From the NCBI RefSeq assembly GCF_032854445.1, contig NC_088296.1, positions 62,001-126,000 on the forward strand: 64,000 nt of DNA. The letters run 5' to 3'. A model generated the notes under the pieces. It worked only from the letters and a program-made list of their open reading frames with translations, was not told the DNA's origin and did no database searches. The position numbers were made by a program, and so were the translations under genes. This DNA is from Liolophura sinensis. Taxonomy: Eukaryota; Mollusca; Polyplacophora; Chitonida; Chitonidae. Below, piece after piece: positions 10,985 to 22,400 of the stretch; position 1 is the stretch's first letter; every line of letters begins with the position of its first letter.

Positions 10985-13135
10985 CAGAATCAAAGAATGA
11001 ATGCATGAATGATTATGGCTTAACGCCACATCGGCAATATCTTGGAAATATCGCGGGGAGAACAACTTAAAAACACGAGGCGGTGCAACTCTTAGATATA
11101 GTAGTGAAAACATCCAACATGAAAGAAAAATGTTTGGACAAGTTTAAAATCAGATCCAACATTTTATTATACGACTTCCTAGCAGAACTTTTTTAGACCT
11201 CACCACAATCTAATTTAGACCTCACCATAGAACGATAAAAATTTAATAAAATAGATCTTCAGCACTCCACTCGGTGCTAGACACGACCTTGATTATATCG
11301 AGAGCCTTTGTACATTTAGCTTTAAGTATTTTTATATTTATTTATTTATTTAATTGGTGTTTTACGCCATACTCTAGAATATTTCACTTATACGACGGCC
11401 AGCAGCAATATAGTGGGTGAAAACCGGGCAAAACTCGGGGGAAACCCACGGCCATCCGCAGGTTAAGTATATTTATATGTGGTCTACAAGATAATTTATT
11501 ATCCAATATTATACTCCAAAATTTACTTTCACCAACAATTTTAATCTGTTTACCACAAAATTTAGATCGGGTTCAAGATGAAATTTTCGTTTGTTACAAA
11601 AATGCATACCACCGATTTTAACCTAAAACCGTTTTCAATTGGCCATTTCTCGATTTTATTCAGACAAAGCCAGAACTGACGTTCAATATTATTCATATTG
11701 TTAGCTCGGAAGCATATAAGGATGTCATCAACATATAAACAACCCTCTGTGCCCGATGTTAAGGATTTTCCTAAGTTAGTTATTTTTATCCTAAACAGAG
11801 CTGGTGATAAAATACTGCCCTGGGGTACACCATTTCCTGCTTATTCGAGTCGGCAAGAGTAGACCCACCCGAACCTGAAACTGACGATCAGATAAAAATT
11901 CTGATATGAACATCGGTTATCGACATTTAAGACCCATATCAGCAAGGTCTTTTAAAATACCATATTTCCATGTGGTGTCGTAGGCCTTGTTCAAGGTCGG
12001 AAAATATCGACACCACATGTTTATTATTGATAAAACCACGAAAAAAGGTTTCGAATCGAACAAGGTGATCCATACTAGATCTACCTTGCCGAAAACCACA
12101 CTGTATATTAGATATTAAATTGTTGGTTTCACGAAACCAAACACGTCTATCATTAATCATCCGTTCCATAGTCTTACAGACACAGCTGGGAAGAGGTATG
12201 GGACGGTAATTAGACGGATCAGTATGATCCTTACCCGGTTTGGGAACCGGGGTGATACACGCCTCCCTCCATGGGGGTTGAAAATTATCAATTATCCAAA
12301 TATCATAAGACAGTCCAAGAGAGTCTCAAGTGGATCAGGTGGTAAATGGTTCAGAAACTTATAATATACGTTATCAGGGCCACGCGCAGTATCGTGTGCC
12401 GGTAATGCAATTTTAAATTCAGCGATAGTAAAAGGACGATTATAATTTCTAAATTTTTAGCAGAAATTTTCTCCTTCTGGATTTTAATATGCTGGAATTC
12501 TGAAGTATAATTCTCAGAAAAAGATTTGTTGGAAATTGTCTCTGCTAATTTATTTGCTATATCAGATGGAAAGGTTAATATATTATCTTCATCTTTTATA
12601 AGCTAGAGTTTTGCTTTATTATGTTTGCCCTTAAGTTTCTGAACCTTGTTCCAGACCTTACGCATGGTTGTTTTTGACGTAGTGTCCGAAAGAAAGTTCC
12701 GCCAAAAAGATCGTCTCTTGGACTTGAGGAATCGACGAGCTTTAGCTCTAAAACAACTAACCTGGTTTAAATTATTATCAGTAGAACAATGATTAAATCT
12801 GCGTTCTGCCTTTTTCAGGCCCTCGAGGACTTTACGACATTCATTGTGGTACGAGGGTTACTTTTGGACTTGTATTTGTCGAGGTCTTAGATATACTTCT
12901 ATCGGCAGCTCATAAAACAAGCTCATTAAATTTTATGGTAGGGTCATCTGCTGCACTGAGAATCTCTGGAGTGATATTAGCCTCGCAGATCATGTCAAAA
13001 TGTGATCCAATCTGCTTTATCGAACGTCCTTCTGTCTACGTGTTCTAAAGAAGTAGAAGTGATATGTTTTAGGGTAAGAGGAAAGTGGTCGCTACCACGA
13101 AGCTCACTAGTACTTTCTCGGAAAAGTCAAGGAGA
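10985..13135 (-). pseudogene. Decayed LINE retrotransposon (endonuclease end, reverse transcriptase, 3' tail)
   Basis: Read on the minus strand from 13135: RGSDHFPL (end of the APE-type endonuclease), then FRAKARRFLKSKRRSFWRNF and MRKVWNKVQKLKGKH (linker). Next come WREACITPVPKPGKDHTDP, MERMINDRRVWF, SNIQCGFRQGRSSMDHLV, FSDLEQ and AYDTTWKYGILKDL (reverse transcriptase fingers and palm) and LKAKCTKALDIIKVVS (thumb). It is broken by frameshifts and stops, lacks its 5' end, and is interrupted by a SINE at 11338-11462. The motifs fit the jockey/I group; a Nimb-like clade is my best guess. The 3' end (about 11000) carries the ggcgttaagccataatc tail. Confidence 0.85.
11338..11462 (-). mobile_element. 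SINE inserted in the LINE relic
   Basis: 5'-truncated minus SINE running from the aataaataaat tail to aacctgcggatgg. Flanked by ttaagtatttttatat (11322-11337) and ttaagtatatttatat (11463-11478), a 16-bp duplication with one mismatch. The LINE frame resumes on the far side, so this is a nested insertion. Confidence 0.9.
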
Positions 13136-13189
13136 AGTGATTAAATTAATTAAAGGAGGTAATAAAATAAATTGCACGCTATTTGCCCT

Positions 13190-13685
13190 GCCATTGGCTA
13201 TAATTCTTATACACATGGTAAGTTTCGTAAAGATCAAGTAGTTTTAACCAGATGCCGTATTGGACCTTCTCGTTTGACACACAGTTATATTCTTGATAGG
13301 AGCAGTGCTCCCGAGTGTCTTGATGAGATGCTCAATACGGCATGAAACATATCTTAGTTGACTGTGTAGACTTAGCTCATGTTCGGGAAAAGTTCTGCGC
13401 AGTCAACACTATATTCAATTTATTTGACACCATTGCGGGTGATGCTACCATTAAAAAAATTTCAAGGCCATTGACCTATATCGCAAAATATATTTTTTAT
13501 TCTAAAGCATCTTGTGGTTTCCTAGTTTTAACGAGGTTTGGTTCTTTTTTGTTTCTATTTTGAATCTTCCCATAATCTTGAAAACCATTTATTGTCTCCG
13601 AGTGTAAACATGTCATCACCATGGTATTTCTGAAATATTGCAGAAGTGCCGTTAAGTCATAATCACTCACTCATTCATTTAGTTT
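13190..13685 (+). pseudogene. LINE 3' end, second copy in opposite orientation
   Basis: Plus-strand pieces FRKDQVVLTRCRIGPSRLTH and KHILVDCVDLAHVREKF are the C-terminal part of the same LINE type, interrupted by stops and a frameshift. It ends in a 3' tail (tgaaatattgcagaagtgcc then gttaagtcataatcactcac). It lies back to back with the minus copy ending at 13135. Confidence 0.8.
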
Positions 13686-14454
13686 GGTCTTTTTGTAATA
13701 ATGGAAAACGCCCCGATGTTGACACTATAAACCCTCACAGTTAACATCATACCCCCTCGTAGCAAAAATCATAGTCTTACAAAGACATCAAAAACCTCTT
13801 CAATAATCACCCCTCACCACCACCCCCGTAAACATCACACACCCTTTTTTCTAAATAACCGCATTGGTACTGGTAAAATGTGCACAAATGGTGATGGTAC
13901 AAATTGCGCTAACGTGATTGCGCATGTTGTAACAAACTTGTTCTTAAATGAATTAAGCGTCATTGATACCATTCATGACATCTGTCAGGTTAGCTTTGTT
14001 CATCGTTAGATGAAATTTTCCAGTGTCTTCTTGAATGAAATAAGTTATCAAGAAAACACACCCTGAGAGTTGCAATTTGTAATAATTTATTACAAAAAAG
14101 TTTCAAATTTTAATAATTATTAGAAATTGCCTTTTGTTACAAATTGCGTTTTGTTACAAATTGCGTTAGTGTCTGAAACGCAAATTGTAACAACGGAGTA
14201 TGTAACAAATCTATTCTTAAAGGAAGTTATCGTCACTACTCTCAGTCATGATATTTGTCAGGATAGGTTTGGTCATCTTTAGGTTTTCCAGTGTCTTCTT
14301 GAAACAAATAAGTTATTATAAAAACCCACACTAGGAGTTGCAATTTGTAATAATTTATTATTAAATTAAAATTTAAATGACTTATACAGAAGAAAGCAGA
14401 TAGGGTGTGTACTAGTGATGACGCCGCTTCTTAAGGTAAATCAGGTACAATATA
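13686..14454. repeat. AT-rich repeat with imperfect hairpin and internal direct duplication
   Basis: Segments about 13920-14080 and 14200-14360 are diverged direct copies (acaaact/atc, tgttctt, tcatgac, gtcttcttga blocks in order, both ending ttgcaatttgtaataattta). Between them ttgttacaaattgcgtt (14151-14167) faces its inverse with one mismatch at 14177-14193. No gene. Confidence 0.6.
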
Positions 14455-14640
14455 ATTAAAGACGCACGGTATGGAGAGTAAAACCAGAACAGCGACAACA
14501 GTATGATAGCTGCCAAATAGTCACACGTAACCGGCGGAATACGGTCTCTTGTCGATTTACCTCAGTTTGGGTTTCATTCCAACTGTTCATGTAGATATAT
14601 AAACCGTAGCGATGTACACTTCCCCTAGCATCATGGCTTA
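14455..14640. repeat. Old diverged copy of part of the 1.44-kb unit
   Basis: Resembles 1995-2160: cagtatgatagct, then gtaaccgg, then tttacctcagt and aactgttcatgta in the same order. It shows that the duplicated block is older and wider than the recent pair. Confidence 0.6.
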
Positions 14641-16040
14641 AGCAGAACTGAATTTTATAAAATGCAGTAATGTTAATTGCAATATATTAGAAGTCACTGA
14701 TGTAGAATTACCCAAAGCCAGACTTTCACATTTCCAAAGTTCAGCCATCAAAAATGATTTTCCAGCTGATTTTAGATGGACACATTGTTGTGGGTTTGAA
14801 CATACATGTATGGGGACAGAATCAAAAACACTCTGACCATCTCGCACATTGCAACATATCAAGCGTTTGGATACATGAGCTTCACATCAAGTTGGAGACG
14901 AATGGTGGTCTTTGAGGTTAACTTAAAATGGAACTATCTACCCATTCTGTAGAGCACACATAGTAATACGAGCCATTACTAGTTGGCTGTGAGTGTCTTA
15001 CAAGCAGATAATGCCAGGGTGTATATTATACATGTCAATTTACTTTAGGCACATGTAGATCTACAGATCTGGGTATGCTGCTTAAACACAAGAAGGAGAT
15101 AGCTCATGTTGTAGTTATTCATACATGTAAGAAATAAAAGAGAATCAACGTTAATACATGTACAGCACAATTGATCAGGTTTATCACTGAAAAATTCTGG
15201 GCAGGCTTATTTACATCAAATTTGAAAACAAAAACCAAAGAAACGCAGTGGAACAACTTTACACCTATCAGTTTGCCGGACTAAGCACATCCAAGTCAAA
15301 CACAATCTATGTTCTGAACAAAATCCTTTAACAACTGACACACAGCATACATGTAATCAACGTATATACATGTATTAAGAAAAGTATATAATACAGCTAA
15401 AACATATGACTTGCACTGGGCGAAATCATCACAATGTCATCATATGTAATCACCAGACACGGTGTATTACTTACATGATATGGATCAACCGGGGCAGTGA
15501 ATACAATGTGCAGTAATGCATATTATCTTACATCACAGCACTTACAAGGAAATCTCGTTGAAAGGAAATATTTATAATTGATAATATAAATACTTAGCAT
15601 CCTTCCTCACATTGCTTACATACTAAAAAAAGAGTTTAGCTTTTAAACACATTTCTGTTAGAGTTTTAAAACAAGTATTGGTTTTTATTCATGAAAGAAA
15701 CATGTTAAGCAACTAAGAGATGTGTTTATTAGGGTAAACACATCAGATATTCACTTAGTAATGAGGTCGATATATTAGGAAAAAGACATTTTTTTTATAT
15801 ATTTTTTTAATAAACACATGTTTATATTGTGTGCTGACAGCTGATAAACATCACAAAATGTTTAATATTGTGAACATGTGACATGTTTATAATACTCCAA
15901 TGCAAAATACTGTTGATGTATTTACTCAAACTATGGCCAGGTACATGTAGTGACAATTTGTTAGTAAAGGCAAAGCTTCAATAAACAAATTAAATAAAAA
16001 AGCTAAACATACAGGAAACAATGATATCAAGATTTGAGTT

Positions 16041-16106
16041 ATTTAACTGGTATTTTATGCCATACATACTTATACGACAGCTGCCAGCATTATGGTGGGA
16101 AGAAAC
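16041..16106 (-). mobile_element. SINE remnant
   Basis: The minus-oriented 3' end (actggtattttatgccatac to gccagcattatggtgggaag). Its paralogue at 51219-51412 retains more, so this copy was deleted after duplication. Confidence 0.75.
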
Positions 16107-16589
16107 TTTTTTTCAAATTCTTCCCAAATTCTCTAAGTTTTCAAATTAGAGATCAGATTCAGGCATTTTACCTCAAACAAAATGATGACTACAAAATTAC
16201 AATTTTTTGTCCAAAAAAAAGGTTTACAAAATAAATATAAGACTTTGTCTCACCCAATACACACTTGCCATTCATTGTACAAAAATTGTCCAACAAAAGA
16301 GCATGGATAAATGTAGCTTTTTCCTTGATTATTCAGAGATTACTGCACATGAGAATGTCCTTTTCCAGGCTGTGGGAAAGGAACCCAAATGTGCACTGAC
16401 TGATACTTCTTGGGGCTGAATTTGTGTGAGCACATACAAAAATCAGCTGAAAATTACTGAAACTGCAAACAAAATACTGCATGCACTTACAAATTTACAA
16501 CTTTATCTATAATTGATATAGCCATTAGCTTAGGGTTTTGAGATTGTTTTTTACCAAAATAAAAGTGAAAACAGTGTAATAAATGTTAC

Positions 16590-16845
16590 ACTCAGGTACA
16601 TCCCTCTTGCCAATAGCATATACCTGAGCTATACCTCCACCTATACCTCAGACACACCTCAGCTATCATCTTTTTACCAACCATAGTACCTCAGGTTCAC
16701 CTTCAATACACCTCACATACATGTTGGCCTACAACCCCAAGTACATGTATACCTCAGACACACCATCATATATGTCCTACCTCAAGGGTACACCTCAGAT
16801 GTGCCTCAAGTATACTCCCAGTACACCTTATGGGTTATACATGCG
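16590..16845. repeat. tacacctcag-type short tandem array
   Basis: Irregular units of about 10-20 bp (acctcagacacacctcag and similar). Related arrays occur at 34700-34945, 51590-51735 and 52540-52790; the last is the paralogous copy. Confidence 0.7.
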
Positions 16846-18849
16846 CCATTCGGGCAATTGTGTCCAAGATATGCCTCCGAAATGAAGTGTGAACAAGCGC
16901 TGATAAAACTGGATAAAACTGCCACAAAGACACACTTTAAATTTCTGCACTGCATCCTGTTAAATTATATCAGAATCTGTTTTGGATAGAACTAAAAACC
17001 CTCCGCCCAGTGTTATTACCCACCCCATGAATGTTATAAAGGTAAGAAGATGTCATGACTAAAATCAAAAATCCCAATTTTGCCTGATCACCTTTATTGT
17101 GATAAGGTCAAGTTGTGCGTGTCTTAACTGGACTACTTTTTTGTATTTACCATGGGTTATCCCCAACCATTACAACCCCAACCCTATCTACCCACCTCCC
17201 CCATCCCCACCCTGTTAATTATGCAAAATTTCACCCTTACACTTATCAGGCTTGTACTTCCAAATTTTATTTACACAGGTGAGTGTGATATTGCATTTAT
17301 TTGACCAGGACTGTATCAGGTCACAGCCATGTGTATACATTTAGACGTAGCAAGTTATTTTTGTCACATATTCTGAAACACCTACATACATGTATGACAC
17401 ATAGTGTACAATGCACGATTATGTGTTTCAATTTTGTTATGTGCAAAGTGACTTTACAACATTAAATATGCTAATGCTGTGTTTCAAATAGGTCTGAAAG
17501 TTGATCTGCTTCTCACGTTTGATGAAATTTGATTAAATGTGCTCTCTGGGCAACATTAATAATAAAAAGTTGTTCAGTTTTTGTAATTCATTTCTACAGG
17601 TACAAGTGGGGATAGGCTTAGTAATTCCTACATGACTTCTGCGCAGCTGAGTAGAGGTGGTAAAATTTTACAATCTAAGGACAACACTTGTTGCATTTTA
17701 ATGTAATACAGGGTAAATGTTCATTTCTGCAAATTTTCTTTTTGACAGAAAAGAAATAGAAACCCCATTCTCCACAAAACATCCTATCCCAAACTCTTAC
17801 GTGTAGAGTATCAACCCAGGTGGGCTACTACAGACAGCCCTGAACTTTGACTTTTGTCATTGGACATGTAAGATTTTGGTTATAGTGCCAAATTCATATA
17901 AATATATTACTAACAAAACATTTTAAAACTTGTCCTTTTAATAGGTTAAAAATGCGCAATTCAGGAAATTGGGTCCAAGACTTGCCTCCGAACTGAAGAA
18001 GGAGGACTGATTGGATAAAACTGACACAGAGGCATTTAAGTTATTCATACACTATCAAGTTCTACTGTGCTACTTTGCATCTAACATGTCAAAATAAAAT
18101 ACATCTGAGGTTTAATTGTTTTGGATAGAACTGAAAACTTCCCCCCTTGCCAGAGTTCTTACCCACCTCACTGACGGTTACCAAGGTAAGAAAATGTTAT
18201 GACTTCACTTTCAACCACTACAGCTAAAAAAGTGGTAGCTGAGAATATTGTAGACAAAAGTACAAGCTGCATGTAGAGGTATGGCAAGGTACCACACGAA
18301 AGTTAGGGTATATATATTTTTCACGTTGAAGATTTAATACATAATCATTAAGGAAAATCAATACTCCGGTCTAAGCTAAAAGGGTAAGGCATATTTCTCT
18401 CATTTAGTTTTTTTTTAGGAATTAAAGTTACATAACACAACAAAAATTACAACATGTACCATGTTGACAATATGAATTGTCATGTATAAACTGTGACCCG
18501 TTTTGCTCAGTGACATTCCTGATTATACTGATTTACAAGTCGCCATTACTAAAAAATAAAACAACCCAGCCATTATCTACATGTATTTTGTCTGAAAGAA
18601 ACCTGACATTGATGTTTAGGACAAGTGAAGCAGACTGTGTATAACTACACCAAGCTGTAAGCTTGTGACAGATCACTGACCACTTTGCAGAACAAGCTAT
18701 ACATACTGAATTAGCCACATTGCTCACATTAACTAAAACATCAATACACAAACTGGTCTTTCTTTTTTTAAAAAAAAAACCTAACAAAACAGTCTCCCTC
18801 AACGCATGAAAATATTATGGAAAGGATGTAATGAATAATTACCCGAGGG

Positions 18850-19433
18850 TCAGGTAGTGCTTATCATATCACAGAGAACTTGAGGTAGAGTTGCAGAGTC
18901 ACCCGTTACCAGACGAGCAGACACAGACACAGATCCAGACCTGACACAAAACCCAACCGATGGCACGAGAGGCTCTGTGACGACAACACCACTGTCAGTG
19001 TACATTACCTGGTTGTTGTCACAGTCCAGGACTGTCAGTGACTGGTCATCACAGTCCAGGTACACACCCAGGTGATGAGGTCGTGTGTAACGTCTCCACT
19101 GTAGATAGCCAGGTTTGATCTCACCACCACCACTGTGACTATAACACCTGACCTCATCACCACAGTACACCATCCCAGTGTACCAGGAGTTACGGCCAGA
19201 GTCTGTCCTTCCCCTCACACCACAGCTCTCCTGTGTCACTCCTACACGACAGTTACAGTCATGTGAACAGGTGATGTGTACCTCCCAGTAGTACCTGCCC
19301 GTCTCGTAACGCCCGTCTGTCACAGCTCTCCTCCACCTCCACACCCTGGACAATCCCTTACCCTCTACCACACAGCCGCTGTCAGTGATTCTCAGCTTCC
19401 TGTCGTCTGTTTCTGTGAATCTCAGCGTCGGCT
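18850..19433 (-). CDS. TRIM copy 1, PRY-SPRY terminal exon
   Basis: Acceptor gtttgcag at 19434-19435. Two bases complete a lysine codon, then 193 codons from PTLRFTETDD to DMISTT and a stop. PRY-SPRY marks visible are LRFTETDD with RKLRITDSG, GRYYWEVHI, CRVGVTQESC, HHLGVYLDCDDQSLTVLD and PLVPSVGF. SPRY of this type is the target-recognition module of class IV TRIMs. The segment around residues GRTDSGRNSWYTGMVYCGDE is the most changed against copy 2. I did not assign a polyadenylation site; TTTATT (minus-strand AATAAA) occurs at about 17091 and 17294, with counterparts near copy 2. Confidence 0.93.
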
Positions 19434-22400
19434 CTGCAAACACACAACAGATGCAGCATAAACAACAGCAAACCATAAACACACGCTGTAAGACTGAGGT
19501 GTAAATACCTGTACACATACCGTGTTTTACTTTCTCAACACAATCTCTTAGGATAAAATGACACATATTTTTGACATGAATGTAGTTTATATACAGATCT
19601 CTGTCATTTTCAGCCAGTATAAAAAAGTTGAGCTTCGACAAGAACTGGATCCATGACTAAATGACGGCTACAGCTTAGACAAAGTACTGGGTTAAAATAC
19701 AGATTTATAGCGCTCTAAATTCTTTGAAACTTATCACCTACAACAAGGACAATGCCTTCCTCTATCCGACACTTGATTTTAGTTGTCATTTATGGCACAT
19801 TTAAACATACAATTCACTGTGAAGCTGTAGTAGGCCTGTTGTCATTCGTGGAGTAACACGCTACCGAAGCAGTTTGTCTACTAAGGGAGGTAACTCGCCA
19901 CACACAACTTACCAAGTGACTTTCTTTTGCTAAAATATCCAAAAGACTATTTAATCCATCAGAATTATTAGTAGTGAATAAGTATTAGACTCAATTTTCT
20001 TCAATATATTTTTTGAATGATGGATAAATATTTAAATATAAAAACCAAACTTATACCAAGTGAGGAAATACATGTAAATCTCATACTCTCATAAATGGAG
20101 TCTCTACCCTCATAGAAATGCTCTACAGGAATTCTAAACAAGTGTTCTTGAGGACAGCCCAGGGGTTCTATAGGACAGCGCTGGTGTTCTATAGGACAGC
20201 GCTGTGGTTCTATAGGACAGCGTTGGGGTTCTACAGGACAGCCAAGGGGTCCCAAAGGACAGCGCTGGGGTTTTACAGGACAACCCTGAGGTTTTATAGG
20301 ACAGCGCTGGGGTTCTACAGGACAGCCCTGGGGTTCTATAGGACAGCGTTGGGGTTCTACAGGACAGCCCTGGGGTTCTATAGGAGAGCGCTGGGCTTCT
20401 TCAGGAAAGCCCTGGGGTTCTATGGGACAGCGCCGGCGTTCTATAGCACAGCTTGGCCTGGGGTTTAGCAGGACAGCCCTGGGGTTCTACAGGACAGCTC
20501 TGGGGTTCTATAGGACAGCCCTTGGGTTCTACAAGACAGCCCTGGGGTTCTATAGGACAGCTCTGGGGGTCCTACAGGACAGTGATGGGGTTCTATAGGA
20601 GAGCCCTGGGGTTCTACAGGACAGCCCTGGGGTTCTATAGGACAGCCCTGGTGTTCTACAGGACAGCGCTGGGGTTCTACAGGACAGCCCTGGGGTTCTA
20701 TAGGAGAGCGCGGGGTTTTATTGGAAAGCACTGAGTTCAATATGCCCTTGGGTGTTCTAAATAACATTTCTTGCACGGTATATACCCTTTACTATTAATA
20801 ATGAAAGAGATATGAGGGTTTTATCTCCTTTTGAAATAAGTGTTTGACTGCATTTGAATCTAGCAAATAATGGCGAGTTTTTACCTGGATACTTCTTCAT
20901 AAATAATTAAGTGAGTTGACATATATTCTGTTATCAGTTATATGTTAAATATCACAGGTCGAGACACTGAGGGATAGGTAACAATATGTTACTGTTCTGC
21001 CCTAACAGTACACCTGTTGATTTGTACACATGGGGTAAATATCTCTCAGGCACTCAGGGGTAGAATGTGTTATATGTTCTGTATTAACAGTAGACCAACT
21101 GATTTGTATACATGAGGTAAATATCACTCAGACACTGAGGGGCACACTTTCATCTGCTCTTCTCTAACAAAATACACCTGCTGATTTGTACACATGGGTT
21201 AAATATCACCCAGACCCCGGCGGGTACACTTCCATCTGTCCTGCTCTAACAATATATTTATTTATTTACTGATTTATTTATTTTTTTATTTATTTGATTG
21301 GTGTTTTACGCAGCACTTAAGAACATTTCACCCATTCGACGGCGGCCAGCATACATGGGGCAAATATCACACTGAGGGGCACACTTTCATCTGTCCTGCT
21401 CTAACAGTATACACCTGCTGATTTGTACACACGGGGTAAATATCCCCCAGACCATGACCGGCACACTTTCATCAATCCTGCTATAACAGTAAACACCTGC
21501 TAACTTGTACACATAGGGTAAATATCACCCGCCAATGAGGGGTACTCTGCCATGTGTTCTGTTCTAACAGTGCATTTGCTAATTTGTACACATAGAATAC
21601 ATATTACCTAGACAGTGAGAGGTACCCTGCCATCTGTCCTCTTCTAACAGTGCATTTGCTAATTTGTACACATGGAGTATATATCACCCAGATACTGAGT
21701 GGTACACTGTGTGTCCTGTTCTAACAGTGCTCCTGTTGATTTGTATACATGAGGTAAATATCACCCAGGCACTAAAGAATACACACACACCAGTCCTGAT
21801 CTAACAGTACACCTGCTAATTTGTACACGTACAGTAAACATACCGTTATATACACTACATTTTTATTTATTTTTAGCAAACCATTGCTTACACTGGCTTT
21901 ATATTTCTTACAATGGCCTACTAAATACCTTTTAACTTCTGAGCCCACTGTAAACTTTACAAGTACCACACACTATTTTATGTCTCACATTAGTTTGTGT
22001 CCTCTGTACACATCTACTGTATACCTCACATTAGTTTTTGTCTTCTGGGCACACCCTACTGTATACCTCACATTAGTTTTTGTCTTCTGGGCACACCCTA
22101 CTGTATATCTCACATTAGCCTGTGTTATTTGTGCACACCCGCCTGTGTTCCTCGCATTAGCCTATGTGTTCTGTGCACATCCCACTGCATACTTCACATC
22201 AGTTTGTGTCTGTGCACACCCTACTGTATAACTCACATTAGCCTATGTCTTCTGTGCACACCCTACTGTATAACTCACAATGGCCTGTGTCTTCTGTGCA
22301 CACCCTACTGTAAAACTCACATTAGTCTGTGTCTTCTGTGCACACCCTACTGTATAACTCACATTAGCCTGTGTCTTCTGTGCACATCCTACTGTATGAC

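Larger units (their letters stand above)
14880..18849. other. 3' flank of TRIM copy 1, paralogous to 50185-54900
   Basis: Colinear with the downstream flank of copy 2 and presumably includes the 3' UTR. It contains a truncated SINE (16041-16106) and a tacacctcag-type array (16590-16845). TTTATT, the minus-strand polyadenylation hexamer, occurs near 17091 and 17294 and at matching places in copy 2. I see no other gene. Confidence 0.6.

Noticed and set aside
11000-13685. Single LINE insertion with 5' inversion
   Set aside because: The minus piece seems to reach its own 3' tail near 11000, so two insertions fit better, though this is not certain.
20118-20776. Plus and minus open frames with GFYRTAL or EPQGCPI repeats
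   Set aside because: Both strands open over the same 21-bp repeat, which marks a minisatellite and not a collagen-like or repeat protein.
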